NCBI GenBank assembly: GCA_019054805.1
Contig: JAHQIY010000004.1
Location: 6,882,001 to 6,946,000, forward strand
DNA: 64,000 nucleotides
Source: Brachionus manjavacas
Taxonomy: Eukaryota; Rotifera; Eurotatoria; Ploima; Brachionidae
Reading direction: 5' to 3'
In this document: positions 47,801-61,323 of the stretch, in pieces
Layout of the letters: each line of letters opens with the position of its first letter
Numbering within the stretch: position 1 is the first letter of the stretch
Notes under the pieces: generated by a model
Database searches by the model: none
What the model was told of the DNA's origin: nothing
What the model saw: only the letters and a program-made list of their open reading frames with translations
Program-made: the position numbers and the translations under genes

Positions 47801-50800
47801 AAATTATTCGTGGTAATCTTACAAAAATGCTGCGGTCAAAAATAGTGGCTTTGGTTACTATTGAAATACATGCTAGAGATGTCATTGAAAAATTGGCTAA
47901 GTCTAATTGTAATGATATTAATGGCTTCGAATGGCTCATGCAACTCAGAGTTTACTGGGACAGAGAACAAGATGACTGTTTTGTAAAACAAACAACCACA
48001 GAATTTCGATATGGCTATGAATATATTGGAAATTCAGGACGTCTGGTCATTACTCCATTAACAGATCGATGCTACATGACATTGACTACAGCTCTTCAAA
48101 ATTGCAGAGGTGGATCGCCCAAAGGTCCTGCCGGGACCGGAAAAACTGAAACAGTAAAAGATTTGGGAAAATCTCTAGCCGTTTGGGTCATTGTCATCAA
48201 CTGCTCCGAAGGTCTTGACTTTCAATCAATGGGCAGATATTTCTCCGGATTGGCTCAAGTAAGCACAAATTTAAAATTATATACTTGTTTATTTTTAATT
48301 TTGTTTTGGTTTTATTGAAGAAAAAAATTTTCCAAATATCTTTTTATAAAATTCACTTTGGAATTATTAAAATTATAATACGATTTTATCAATTTATCTG
48401 ACAAAGTTTTTAGATTTTTTCAGAGAATTTTGATACTTAATTTCGAAAATCAGAATTTTTAATTAAATTTTTTTTTATTTATTACTTCTTGATTGAAAAT
48501 ACTTCCTCTTTCATATTTAGACACTCTCTCATATGAAAATACACCAAGAATTAAATCTAATGTAAGAATTGTATAATAATAAAACACATAAATTGAAAGT
48601 TTTATTTACAATTTTAGATATTAGATATTCAATTCAATTAACTAAAAAAAGACAGTATAAATTTGTTTCAAAAATTTAAATTCATATAAGATTTTAAACT
48701 CTAGAAAGATTAAAAAATTTTCGGATTTCTCCTATTTAAGCTAATTTATTTCAATTTTTACTAAAATTTTGTGCTATATGTTAAACTTTGGACTAAAATT
48801 AATTGAAATGAATGTGAAATTAATATTTTAGGTTATCAAACCTTATTCTAATGAAACTTTATAGATTCGAGCATTAGCCTGTTAATATTCATGAAAATTA
48901 ATTATTGAGACAAGAATGACATTAAAGTTAAAAGTTTGAAAAGAACGGCGAGATAAGATTAAAAACGGTACATGTTATTACATGTGTTTATAATTATAAG
49001 AATAAGCAATTTAAAGATTATTTTGTTTTTCTCACCATTGAATAAAGGTGCTACTAATTATTAATTTTATTTAATGCAAAAAAGTGTTTTTAAATTAGCT
49101 GAATTTAGAACGATCAAATTAGATAAATCTTTACAAGTCCTAGGATTAGATGATGTCAACTTTTGAAATATTTTTTACTAATTAAAGTCAAAGTCAACCG
49201 ATACACTCACTTATTTAATTCTATTTTAAGCTTTTAAATAAAATAACATTTAATTTAAAAAGGAAATATATTTTAAAATTTAAATTTTGAAGACTGGAGC
49301 ATGGGGTTGTTTTGACGAATTTAATCGTATAAATATCGAAGTGTTGTCAGTAGTAGCTCAGCAAATTTTGTCTATAATAGAAGCTTTACAGAGCAAAGCA
49401 GATAGAGTAATTATCGAAAAAAACGAGGTTAATTTGATAAGATCATGTGGTATATTTATAACAATGAATCCAGGCTATGCCGGTCGAACCGAATTGCCGG
49501 ACAATTTGAAGTCAATGTTCCGTCCAATATCTATGGTTGTACCGGACTCCAATTACATCGCTGAGATTTTACTTTTCGGCGAAGGTTTTACCAACACTCG
49601 ACTCTTAGCCAAGAAAGTCTACACTTTGTATCAATTGTCCACTCAGCAATTATCCAAACAAGATCACTATGACTTTGGTCTTAGAGGTTTGACCAGCGTA
49701 TTGAGACATGCTGGCCGAAAGAAGCGCGCAAATCCTACCATGAGTGATGAAGAAATTCTCCTTTTGGCCATGAAAGACATGAACATACCTAAAATGACCG
49801 CTGTCGATTTGCCACTGTTCAATGCAATAGTGTCTGATCTATTTCCTGGTGTCGAAGCTCCTGCCATTGATTACTCCAGATTCAAAAAAGCCATCCAAGA
49901 AGAGCTTGTTGAGACTAATCTCCAGGTTAATTTCAATTCTATAAACAAAATTATACAATTATTTGAGACAAAAAATTCCCGTCACTCGGTCATGTTGGTC
50001 GGAAAGACTCAATCGGGCAAGACCGTCACGTGGAAAATTCTTAAACAGTCGCTGACTAGGTTGAATCGAGAAGGCGAACCAGGCTATCAGAGAGCCCAAG
50101 AGTACACCATAAATCCCAAAGCTGTAACCCTTGGTGAATTGTACGGCGAGTTTGACTTGAGTACCAACGAATGGCAAGACGGTATTCTTTCATCGGTGAT
50201 GAGAAATTGTTGTGGTGATGAAAAACCGGACGAGAAATGGATATTTTTTGATGCACCTGTAGATGCCGTGTGGATTGAGAGCATGAATTCAGTAATGGAT
50301 GACAACAAAATTTTGACCTTAATTAACAGCGAACGTATTGCCATGCCAGAACAAGTGTCTCTTTTGTTCGAAACCGAGGACCTTGCAGTCGCTTCACCTG
50401 CTACTGTATCTCGCTGTGGTATTGTCTACTGTGATTATCTAGATTTGGGCTGGCAGCCTCATATTGACTCTTGGATACTTGGAAAAAAAGATAAACAACT
50501 TCAAGAAGAGCTCAAAAATTTGGTCAGTAAATACATCAAGCCAATAATAAGCTTTAAAGAGCACAATTGTAAAGAGCTAATTCCAATTGCTGAATTGAAT
50601 GGAATAAAATCAATGTGCAATTTGTTTGACTCATTTGGTACCAAAGAAAACGGTATTGATTCTCAGGGCGAGGAGTATTTTTCGCGAATGTGCGAGATGT
50701 GGTTCTTGTTTTGCGTAATTTGGTCGATTGGCGCCTCCGTAGATGAGGATGGACGTAAAAAATTAGATGCCTATATTCGTGAATTGGAGGGCACATTTCC

Positions 50801-53800
50801 GAACAAGGACAGTGTTTATGAGTATTATGTGGATACTAAACAGAGAACATGGGTGCAATGGGAAGAAAAGCTACGCTCAGGATGGAAATATAACCCGGAG
50901 ATACCATTTTATAAGATCATAGTACCCACTGTAGATACAGTGCGCTATGAATACTTGGTGTCTAGTTTGGTTAGGAATCAGCATCCAGTGCTCTTGACAG
51001 GTCCAGTCGGTACTGGTAAGACTTCCGTAGCTCAGTCTGTTCTTAACGACCTGGACCCATTGGAGTTTGGCGTGCTTATAATCAACATATCTGCTCAGAC
51101 TTCGTCCATTAATGTCCAGGAAATAATTGAGTCCAGAGTTGAGAAAAGAACCAAGGGCGTTTATGTTCCATTAGGAGGAAAAAAATTACTGACTTTTGTA
51201 GATGATTTCAATATGCCAGCGAAAGATGAATACGGATCTCAACCACCGCTAGAGCTTATTCGTCAATGGTTAGACTTTGGCTTTTGGTACGATCGAAAAA
51301 AGCAGACCACTAAACACATAAAGGATGTGTTTTTGATGGCTTCCATGGGGCCTCCGGGAGGTGGTCGCACAGTTATTTCCAGGAGATTACAGAGTAGATT
51401 TAATCTTTTGAATATGACTTTCCCGCAAGAGAATGAAATAGTGCGCATTTTTGGTTCAATGATTAACCAAAAATTACAAGATTTTGACGATGAATTTAAA
51501 CCGCTTGGAGACTTGGCTACAAAAGCAACCATTCAAGTTTACGAATCGGTGGTACAAAAATTCTTACCAACACCGACTAAAATTCACTATTTATTTAATT
51601 TGAGAGACATATCCAAAGTTTTCCAAGGCTTGCTGAGATGCGATAAGCGGTTGCATTCAAATAAGCAAACATTGGTCAGACTTTGGATACATGAATGCTT
51701 TAGAGTGTTTGCAGATCGTTTGGTTGATGATAAGGATAGGGAAACATTTATAAGCATTTTGAGCGAGAATTTGGGGAATCATTTTGACCAAACGTTTCAT
51801 AATATTTGTCCCAATAAACAACCCCCGAATTTTGGTAAATACATTCTATCTTTAATTTGGTCTGTCATTTAAAAAAAAAATTTTTTTCAAGCTGATTTTA
51901 TGAATCCTGATCAAATTTATGAAGATATTGTTGAATTTCCGAAGCTAAAAAATCAAATGGAAAAGAATCTAATTGACTATAATGAATATCCGGGTCAGGT
52001 ACCGATTGATATTGTGCTATTTAGAGAAGCCATAGAGCACGGTAAGATTTTAGTTTGTTTCTTTTTTCATTGAAATCCAAGAAAAAAAGAAGTCTTTGAA
52101 TTTGCTATATTAGTTGAATATTTTATTTTCTAGGTTAAATTTTGAAAGAAAATTTAAGAGTTAAGATTAATTTTATAAAAGTACTACTCTTGGTAATAAT
52201 TAAAGATGACAAAATTAACAAACACTTTATTAAGTGTCGCTAAGTCCATTATTACTATATTTTAAAGTTTCAATTCATTTAAATTAAATTAATTAAATTT
52301 ATGATTATAATTAATTTAAAGAATTTAAGTTAATTTATGCTTGATAAAAATGTGACTAAATAGTCAATAGTTTTTGATTAAATATTTGATCGATTTTGAT
52401 CTTGAAAAATCTTATGTTTTTTTAATTATAAAATCGCGATTGTTAAAGGAGTATCAGGAATTAAGCTACTCTAGCGTTCCCTATGGGGTTTCGTTTGGTA
52501 GGTAAACCACCGTAGCTTATTATTATTATTATTATTTTATTTTCAGATAATTTTTTTGATAAAAATTTTTTGTAAAATTTTTTTAGCATTGAAACAATTT
52601 AATGGTTTATTAGTTTAAAAAAATGGTAACAAAAAAAAATAATTTGTAATGGAAAAGGAAAAGAATTTATTGCCAAATATTTTTTCTAGAAAACTTAAGA
52701 TTGATTGATTCAAGCCTTTTTTATTAATTCAAATAAATTTATTTAAATTGAATTTTTTTAAAGTATGTCGTATTGTGAGAGTAATCCGTCAACCGAGAGG
52801 AAACATGTTATTAATTGGAATCGGAGGAAGTGGTCGTCAAAGTTTATCAAAATTAGCCTCATTCTTATGTATGTATACTCAATTTCAGATTGAAGTTTCT
52901 AAGAATTACAAACGAGCTGAATTTAGAGAAGGTAATTTAACAGGCTATTTTTTTTCTATGAAAAAACATTCTTAAATATTATTGTTATCTAGATTTAAAG
53001 AGACTATATAACCAGGCTGGAGTCAGCAATAAAGAGACAACTTTTATATTTGTGGACACTCAAATTGTTGAAGAATCATTTTTGGAAGACATAAACAACA
53101 TTTTGAGCAGTGGTGAAGTTCCCAATTTGTTCAAAGCTGATGAAATAGAAGAGATAAAGAACAATATGCTAAAAGAGGCGAAAAAACACGGAATCGAAGA
53201 AAATAATCAAGCTATTTATAATTTCCTGCTCGATAGAGTCAAGGCTAATCTTCATGTGATTGTATGCATGAGCCCAGTTGGCGAACCTTTCCGAAACAGA
53301 ATTCGTATGTATCCAGCGTTAGTCAATTGTACCACAATTGACATGTTCCACGAATGGAATCAAGAAGCTTTGCTCGAAGTGGGAGAAAGATATCTATCTA
53401 ATGTCAATCTAGAAGGAGCCGAGCAGGTATGCAAAGAATTATCCCTACTTAAAATAAACTTTTTAATTTATTTTTATGAAATTTGAATTTGAAATTTAAC
53501 AATTTTTTAAATTTTAGGAAAAATTCGAAGAGGTATCAAATATAATGGATGTTGTTTTTTATATAGTTAGACTCATTCACCTCAAAATTTTAAAAATTCA
53601 CCAAAAAAAATGTTTTTCTATACCTAGATGAAAATTAAACTAAAAACAATTTAGTCAGATGGTTCAAAAAAAAATTTCACTGAGTCTAAAAATTCAATAA
53701 AATTCCACAAATTTTTAATCCTATATAAATTTTCATTTTTAAAAACTTTTAATTCACGTTCATTATTAAGCACCTTAGTTAATGTGCATCCAAATTTTTT

Positions 53801-56800
53801 ATGATCATTAAATTTACCCTTTTTCTAAAATCAAGTGCCGTCCAAATATTGCTCAAATGTTTTCCATAATGCACAAGTCGGTAAGTGATGAATCCAAAAA
53901 AATGTTCGAAGAATTAAGAAGAAGAAATTATGTTACTCCGACAAACTTTTTAGAATTAACATCAGGATACAAAACGTAATTAGCTTTTAAAAAAAAAAAC
54001 AAAAAAAAAATTTTTTTTTTCTAGTCTTTTGTATGAAAAACGAAAAGAATTAGGTGATTCGGTAAACAAATTGACCAGTGGCTTGTCAAAAATAGTCGAC
54101 ACTCGTGTCAAAGTCGAACAAATGACAGTCACACTGGAGGAAAACAAAGCCAAAGCGGCCAAATTCCAAAAAGAATGCGAGGATTATCTAATTGTGCTGG
54201 TCGGACAAAAAAGAGAGGCTGACGAACAAGCTAAATCAGTAGCTGCATTCCAAACTAAGATTCAAGAAGAAGAATCCAAATGTTTGCTAATTGCCGAAGC
54301 TGCTCAAAAAGATTTGGACGAAGCTATGCCGGCGTTGAACGAAGCTCTTAAGTCTTTGGATTCATTGAAAAAAAATGATATTGCTGAAGTAAAGGCTTAT
54401 GGCAGGCCGCCAGACTTGGTCGAAATTGTGATGGAAGCAGTAATGGTCCTTAAGCAATCCGAACCTAACTGGGCTGAGGCCAAACGTCAGCTTGGTGATC
54501 CAAATTTTATCAATTCGCTTAAAGAATTCGATAGAGACAACATTCCTGACAAAGTTCTAAAGCGAATTAACAAATACACTTCAGACCCAGACTTTCAACC
54601 AGAAAAAGTCGGCAGTGTATCTTCAGCCGCCAAATCGTTGTGCATGTGGGTTAGAGCCATGGAAATGTATGGGCAAATTTTCCGAGTCGTCCAGCCAAAA
54701 CGTGAGAGATACAACCAGGCTATGGCTCAGCTTAAAGAAAAGCAAGATGCCTTAGCTGATGCCAAGAAAAAATTAGAAAATGTAATTTAAAACTTTAAAA
54801 ATTTTTTTTTCAAAAAAAAAATATATATTTTTAAATTTGCTTAAATAATTAATATTTTGTCTAGATTCAAAATCAAATAGAAGAATTGAAAAAACAATAT
54901 GACGAAAAAATGATACAGAAAGAAAAACTTACCAAAGAGATTGAGTTTATGGAAATGATGTTGGATCGAGCAACGCGTCTCATATCAGGTTTGGCAGGCG
55001 AAAAAAGTCGCTGGGAAGAGACAGTTGCTGATCTACAAATTAAATTGGGCTATTTACCGGGTGATTGTCTTTTAGCTGCCGGTTTTTTGTCTTATATGGG
55101 TCCATTCCTTTCTCAATACAGAGAAGAAATAATGGAAAAAATATGGCTTCCACAAGTGCGTCGTCTTAACATTCCATGCAATCCTGAATTTAAATTCTCC
55201 GCATTCCTTTCCAAGCCAACTCAAGTACGAGATTGGAACATTCAGGGCTTGCCTAGTGACTTGTTCAGCACTGAAAACGGTGTGATTTCAACCAGAGGCT
55301 CACGCTGGCCGCTCATGGTTGATCCTCAGGGACAAGCCATTAAGTGGATTAAGAATATGGAGAGGAATCAAGGACTAGTTATTTTCGATTTACAAACTCC
55401 TAATTACATGAAACAATTGGAAACATGCATCAGAATGGGTGTACCGTGTCTGTGTCAAAATGTGAAAGAAGATTTAGACCCATCGCTTAATCCTGTTTTG
55501 ACCAAAGCTGTTAAAAAACGAGGCAATTCTTGGTATCTTAAATTGGGAGATTCAGAGATAGAGTATAATGTTGGTTTCAAGTTTTATATGACCACAAAAC
55601 TAGGCAACCCGAATTATTCTCCTGAAGTGTCATCTAAAGCGAACATTATTAATTTTGCTGTAAAAGAACAAGGCCTTGAGGCACAATTACTTGGCATTGT
55701 TGTCAGAAATGAAAGAGCTGATCTTGAAGAACAAAAAGATAAGCTTGTTGTCTCAATAGCGGCTAACAAAAACAAACTAGTAGAATTGGAAGATCAAATT
55801 TTAAGGTAAGTCTATTTCAAATTAGCAACATGAAATTCTTTTCATTTTTTTATTAAAATAATATAAATATAATAATGTTAAGTACAATTCATTATTGATT
55901 TTCGATTATAAATTTAATTAATTTTGGGTAATATTTCGTCAAAACATTTTTTTTCAAAGAAAAATTTATTTTTTACATTTCAAAAAATTTTAAAATAGAG
56001 TTTTAGCTTTTTTTAAAAAGCAGAAATTAAAATAGTGTTTTTGCCAGATTTGTTTATTAACAATGATAAAATTTAATATTCATTTTGTATGTTTATTTAT
56101 ATTCATTTTTAAAAAATACAAAAGACTATAAAAAAAAAGAATCCTTTTCCCTATTAAAAATTATCAAAAATTAATAAACAAAAGAATAAATAAGAAAAGC
56201 TAAAAAAGCTATTGATGGTGTTTGATATTCATAAAGAACTTTTTTGGTGAGTTAAATGATCAATAAATTCATTTAAAAGAAAAATTCTTGAATAAAATAA
56301 AACATTAAAATTGTATCTTTTCATTTTTCAGAGTAAAATAAAATTCAGGACAAATGCTTGCTAATTGTGTCATCTAAAGTGAACATTACAGAAAAGAGAT
56401 GCTGGTAAACTGTCAAAGACTTCTAATTATTTTTAAAAATTTTCCAAGTTTTTTTCATTTTTTTCTGTTATTTTTCCCCAAATTTCACAAAACCAATTTT
56501 TTAACTCATGGAAACAATTTCACGATACAATTTTAATGCTTTTTTTTTATTTTAAAATTGTGCTGTTCATATCTATATGATTTTTTAAAAAGTTTATTGA
56601 TGGCCCAAAAATCAAATGGCAAAAAAATTGGAGAATTTAAATTGATAAATTATTTATTATTTTTATTAAAATAACGTATTGATTTTAATTATAAATTAAT
56701 ATTTTTGTCTATTTTAGATTGCTGAATGAAACCAAAGGAAGTTTATTAGATAATGTCGAGCTTGTAGATACACTAGAAGTTTCTAAGCAAACATCTAAAG

Positions 56801-59800
56801 ATGTTACGGAAGCTGTACTAACTGCCGAACAGACTGAAATAAAAATTGATGCCACTCGAGAAGTAATTTTTTTATTTTGGCTAAAAAGCCTATTTATAAA
56901 TTTATTTTAAAAGGGCTACAGACCATGTGCTCAAAGAGCTGCTATTTTGTTCTTTGTACTTAATGATTTGGGCAAAGTAGATCCCATGTACCAATTTTCT
57001 CTTGATTCCTACATCACTCTGTTCAACATGTCTCTAGAGAAAAGTCAAAAAAGTCCCAAAGTAGAAGAACGGATAGAAATGTTAAATGAATATCATACCT
57101 ATGCGGTGTATCGTTCGACTTGTCGAGCCTTGTTCGAAGCCCATAAGTTGCTATTTTCGTTCCAAATGTGTGTTAAGATACTGGAAGCAGCTGGCAAATT
57201 AAACATGGATGAATACCAATTTTTCCTCAAAGGTGGCATCGTATTGGACAGAGAAAATCAAATGGACAACCCATGTCCTTGGCTAGAAGACCAATTGTGG
57301 GACAATATTACCGAGCTTTCCAAGCTGCCCAACTTCCACGGCATAATTGAATCTTTTGAACAGTATCCAAGAGATTGGAATGTTTGGTATCAAAGTTCCG
57401 AGCCCGAAATAACTCCTTTACCAGGTGAATGGGATTCATCGCTGAACGAATTACAGCGAATGTTGATCGTTAGATCATTGAGGCGCGATAGAGTATCGTT
57501 CTGTGTGTACAAATTTATTATAAATAATTTAGGCTCCAAATTTGTTGAACCGCCGGTGTTTGAGATGAAATCGGTGTTTGAAGACTCGACATGCAAAACA
57601 CCCTTGATATTTGTGTTATCCCCAGGTGTTGATCCAAACAAATATTTGAAAGAATTGGCTGAAAAACTTGGCATGATGAATAGGTTCAACAGTTTGTCTC
57701 TAGGCCAGGGTCAAGCGGCTGTTGCCACTAATAGAATAAGAGAAGGTGCTAAAAATGGATATTGGGTATTCTTGGCCAATTGTCATTTGTCACTTAGTTG
57801 GATGCCAAAATTAGACAAAATAGTTGAGCAACTTCAAACAGATCCAGTACATAAAGATTTCCGATTGTGGCTAAGCTCGAGTCCGCATCCAGACTTTCCA
57901 ATTGCAATTCTTCAATCAAGCATAAAGATAACAACTGAGCCGCCCAAAGGTATTAAGGCAAACATGAAACGTCTGTATGCTCAAATGACCGAATCTAAGT
58001 TTAATGCTAGCAGAAAACCGGAAAAATACAAAAAATTGCTGTTTAGTTTGTGCTTTTTTCATTCAGTTCTTTTGGAACGCAAGAAATTTTTAAATCTTGG
58101 ATGGAATATTAACTATAGCTTCAATGATTCGGATTTTGATGTAAGATTTTAAAATTTTATTCAAAATCAAATTTTGTGATTTAATTTATAAAATTTAAGC
58201 AAACTTAAAATTCATTATTTTTTCTAATTTAAACACTGATGATAGATTTAATTTTTTTGAGAAAAGATATTTAAAAAAATATTTCGATAACAATTTTGGA
58301 AACTATTGATCAAGAACTTTCAATTTTTTTCTCTTCAAATCAAGGCTGGCAAATATTTTTATTTAAGATTAATTAGGTCTTGAGTCAAAAAGTTATCTTC
58401 GAAATTTAGTGATAATAATTTAATTTTTTATTATTTATCTTTTTAATTATTTTAAATTAAAAAGAATTGATGAAAAAATTTAAAGTTATAAGTAAAATTC
58501 ATCTTTTTCTGTTTAAATGTAGCTTAATCTTTTGAGATCCTAAAATTATGAATGAATCAAATTTAGTAGCTTTCAAAATTTAATAATTTATTTATTTATT
58601 TATTTGTTCCGAGCAAGAGATCCTTAAAAAAAAAGTATAAATTAAAAATTTTAAATAAAAATAAAATAAACTTTAAAAAAAAATCAAAAGATTAAATAAT
58701 ATATAATATAAGTAAAATAAGTTTAAATATAGAAGGAAAAAGGATTAATTGAAACAGAAAGTGACAGATTGTTCACGATTAAGTATTTGAAGATTCAGCT
58801 TTAAAAGAAGAGATAGTTAGGTAGCAATTACACAATGGAGTCGGGTAAGCTATGAACCTCGATTCAAAACCTGCTTTGTATTCACTAACTAATCTGACCA
58901 CCAGAGTAACAGAATTAACCAGTCCTCTCCCGACATATCTTTGACTCAATTCAAAAAGTCGATTCGTCACAGTATGAAGTTTAAGTTTATTTAAGGCCTG
59001 ATGATGGATAATGTTAGATGAAGTGTCATATTTTTTTTCAGTTTTTTCTTTTGAATTTTTTGAAATGATCATGTAGCAGACTTTTCAACTGAAATTTTCA
59101 TCTTCCATTTGAAAAGCCACTTTTCAAGTTCTGTTAGTTACTTATTTATCATGTTCTCAAAATTTCTCCTCTTTTTAAAAATAAAAAAAGTAGCCAAATC
59201 ATCTGCAAAGAGCAGAGAGTATTGGCTTTTCGTTTTGTTTCTTTTTTGTATTTCGTTAATAAAAAAACGGACTAATTACGAAGCCTTGTGGGACTCCTGC
59301 TCTAATTTGAAATTGATCACTCAAGTATCCATTCACATTTACCTTAAAAGATCTTGAATCCAGAAATGATCTAACCCAATTGATAAGATAAGGTGGTAAG
59401 TTAAGTTTTATTAGCTTGTAAATAAGACCCTCATGCCAGACTTTGTCAAATGCTTTTGATATATCAAAAAATAAACAACAAAATTTTTTTTTTCTGTTAA
59501 AAGATTCTACTATTTTTTGAATAAGGAAGAATAAGTTATCAACTGTTCGCCTAAATTTTCTGAACCCTGATTGTTCCTCAATAAGAAGAGAGTTGCTTTC
59601 TATGAAATAATATATTCTATTAAAATAATTTTGGTGATCTTTCATTGACAAAAAACATTAACAATTATTAAAAAAAAAATACGAAACCAATTACGTAATA
59701 AAGCTTTAATAATTCGCTAGAATATCCTGATTAATTGATTTCGGAATTTTTTTCATTGTTTCTTTAACTGATTCCAATTAATTCGATGCCAGGAGACTCT

Positions 59801-61323
59801 TTTAATTTTAAATTAATTGAATAATTTTAAAAATAGCTTTACTTAAAATTAAAAATTTTTGCTCACAAAATCTGAAAAGCTGATTTAGACAAACTTTAAA
59901 TTTATCTGATATTTTATAGATGTCTGAGAAAATTTTGGTAAATTATTTGGAAATGTACGAAGATACTCAATGGGATGCCTTGAAGTACTTGATTGCTTCT
60001 GTCAATTATGGTGGTCACGTGACTGATGACTGGGATATGCGATTACTTCAGACTTATATGAACACTTATTATAAGGAAGAAACACTTCAACCATTCTTCA
60101 AGTATTTAGATAGAACATTCAAAAATAAAAAAATATTAATTTAACAATTTTATAGACTAAGTACTTTACCTTATTACTATGTGCCAAAAGACGGACCACT
60201 TCAGACTCACCGTGATTTTGTCGGCATGTTACCAAACAACGATCATCCAGAAGCATTTGGTCAGCATCCAAATGCCGATATAGCTTCTCAAATTAAAGAA
60301 ACTCAACTTTTATTTGACACTTTATTATCTCTTCAGCCTCAAGTTACAAGCACTGCTAACAAAGCAAACACCAAGAGTACGGAAGAGGAAGTGATGGAAA
60401 TGGCAACCAAAGTTCTCGAAACGTTGCCAAGCAAAATAGACTATGAGGGAACAAAAAAGATATTTTCAGAAGACAATTCTCCTTTAAAGATTGTTTTGCT
60501 TCAAGAAATCGAGCGATACAATATTCTGTTAGACGACATAAGCCAGTCTCTGATTTCTTTACAAAAAGGTATAAAAGGTCTTGTGGTCATGTCCTCCGAT
60601 TTAGAGGAGATTTTCAAATGCATCTATGAAGCTAAAGTTCCTCCCAGTTGGCAAAAAGTAAATTATTAAAATAATTTAATCTCAATTAATACAAAATTAT
60701 TTTTAGATGTATCCATCTATGAAACCATTATCATCTTGGACTAGAGATTTGACCATGAGAGTGGATCAGCTAGCTAAATGGTCAGAGACCGCTAAAGCAC
60801 CTGTTCTGTTCTGGATGTCCGGATTTACCTTCCCGACAGGATTTTTGACTGCAGTACTACAAACTGCTGCAAGATTTAACAACGTAAGAATTTCATTTAG
60901 ATTCTTTTGGTCAGGAAGTTTTATTTTTTTTTGTTTCTTAAGGTTTCGGTTGATTCATTATCATGGGAATTTACAGTGATGCAAACTGATGATCAATATA
61001 TAACTGAGGCTCCCAAAGATGGAGTCTACATAAAGGGTTTATTTCTAGAAGCAGCAGCATGGGATAAGAAAGCAGGCTGCTTAGTCGAACCAGAGCCCAT
61101 GCAGTTAGTTTGCTCGATGCCTACCATTCATTTTAAGCCCGTTGAGAATAAAAAGAAGGTTAGCAAGGGAATGTATGTTTGTCCATGTTATGTGTATCCC
61201 AATAGAGCAGTCGGAAGCGGACGGCCATCATTTGTTGTAGCTGTTGACTTAAAAACAGGAGCTATGACGCCCGATCATTATGTTAAACGAGGAACCGCCT
61301 TATTAATGAGTCTTGACAATTAA
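38824..61323 (+). CDS. DNAH2: Axonemal dynein heavy chain 2 (inner arm), complete gene
   Basis: 26 exons: 38824-39138, 39200-39569, 39621-39785, 39835-40073, 40123-40314, 40366-40503, 40558-40665, 42821-43474, 43528-45081, 45950-46711, 46766-46848, 46902-48258, 49293-51834, 51892-52041, 52764-52931, 52993-53426, 53518-53532, 53836-53975, 54025-54781, 54865-55805, 56718-56862, 56914-58140, 59920-60101, 60156-60657, 60707-60883 and 60943-61323. They sum to 13,698 nt (4,565 aa; human about 4,430). P-loops: AAA1 GPAGTGKT (residue about 1935), AAA2 GKTQSGKT (2216), AAA3 GPVGTGKT (2549), AAA4 GIGGSGRQS (2895). The stalk and microtubule-binding region follow in 54025-55805. The end, CPCYVYPNRAVGSGRPSF to ALLMSLDN, and the tail (GPLEEIEFWKAR, WHEDYNKFR) are DNAH2-specific. 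The protein powers inner-arm (f/I1) ciliary sliding. AATAAA at 61385. Confidence 0.95.
41412..41995. mobile_element. Imperfect foldback element in DNAH2 intron 7
   Basis: The 2,155-nt intron 40666-42820 contains outer arms, 41412-41484 and 41934-41995, sharing TTGGCTTCCATAATAACC and its reverse complement. Inner arms are near 41610-41650 and 41817-41860 (GAATAATTTTTAAAACTGGA type). The centre has its own small hairpin around AAAGTCC/GGACTTT. Arms have diverged, so it is older than the 9531-10014 repeat. No coding capacity. Confidence 0.65.
45429..45766. mobile_element. Possible MITE in DNAH2 intron 9
   Basis: Within intron 45082-45949, TAGCACAAAGAAAAACATTTC at the left resembles the reverse complement of the right end (AAAAGAATTATTTTTGTGCTA). 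TTCAACACAA is also shared. The interior is poly-A/T rich. No transposase, no confirmed target-site duplication. Confidence 0.4.
48259..49292. other. DNAH2 intron between AAA1 P-loop and next exon
   Basis: 1,034 nt of AT-rich sequence between SGLAQ and TGAWGCFDEFNRI. I see no element in it. Confidence 0.8.
52440..52545. mobile_element. Possible LINE 3' tail with (TTA)n, in DNAH2 intron 14
   Basis: A GC-richer stretch (GGGGTTTCGTTTGGTAGG ... CCACCGTAGC) runs directly into TTATTATTATTATTATTATT in the 722-nt intron 52042-52763. A short unique sequence ending in a triplet tail is typical of truncated non-LTR elements. A similar AGCTTAT plus triplet tail occurs reversed near 32849-32880. No coding sequence survives. 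Confidence 0.4.
55806..56717. other. DNAH2 intron with possible repeat relics
   Basis: The 912-nt intron carries TGTCATCTAAAGTGAACATT (about 56368-56388), a near copy of exon sequence at about 55627-55648. It also has a stretch at 56398-56515 with faint similarity (AACTGTCAAAGACTTCTAAT, AATTTCACAAAACC) to the foldback family at 7241 and 21210. Confidence 0.35.
58583..59651 (-). mobile_element. 5'-truncated non-LTR (LINE) retrotransposon in DNAH2 intron 22, antisense
   Basis: The minus strand encodes a reverse transcriptase segment (59256-59651): SGFRKFRRTVDNLF, FFDISKAFDKVWHEGLIYKL, INWVRSFLDSRSFKVNVNG, AGVPQGFVISPF. Past a frameshift come LLFADDLA (catalytic Asp-Asp) and LEKWLFKWKMKISVEKS, with a stop between them. 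A C-terminal segment at 58779-59000 (NRLFELSQRYVGRGLV) follows. The 3' end carries AAATAAATAAATAAATAAAT at about 58583-58605. 5' truncation, a simple 3' tail and antisense position within intron 58141-59919 are typical of a dead LINE. Clade (CR1/Jockey-like) is not determined. Confidence 0.85.
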
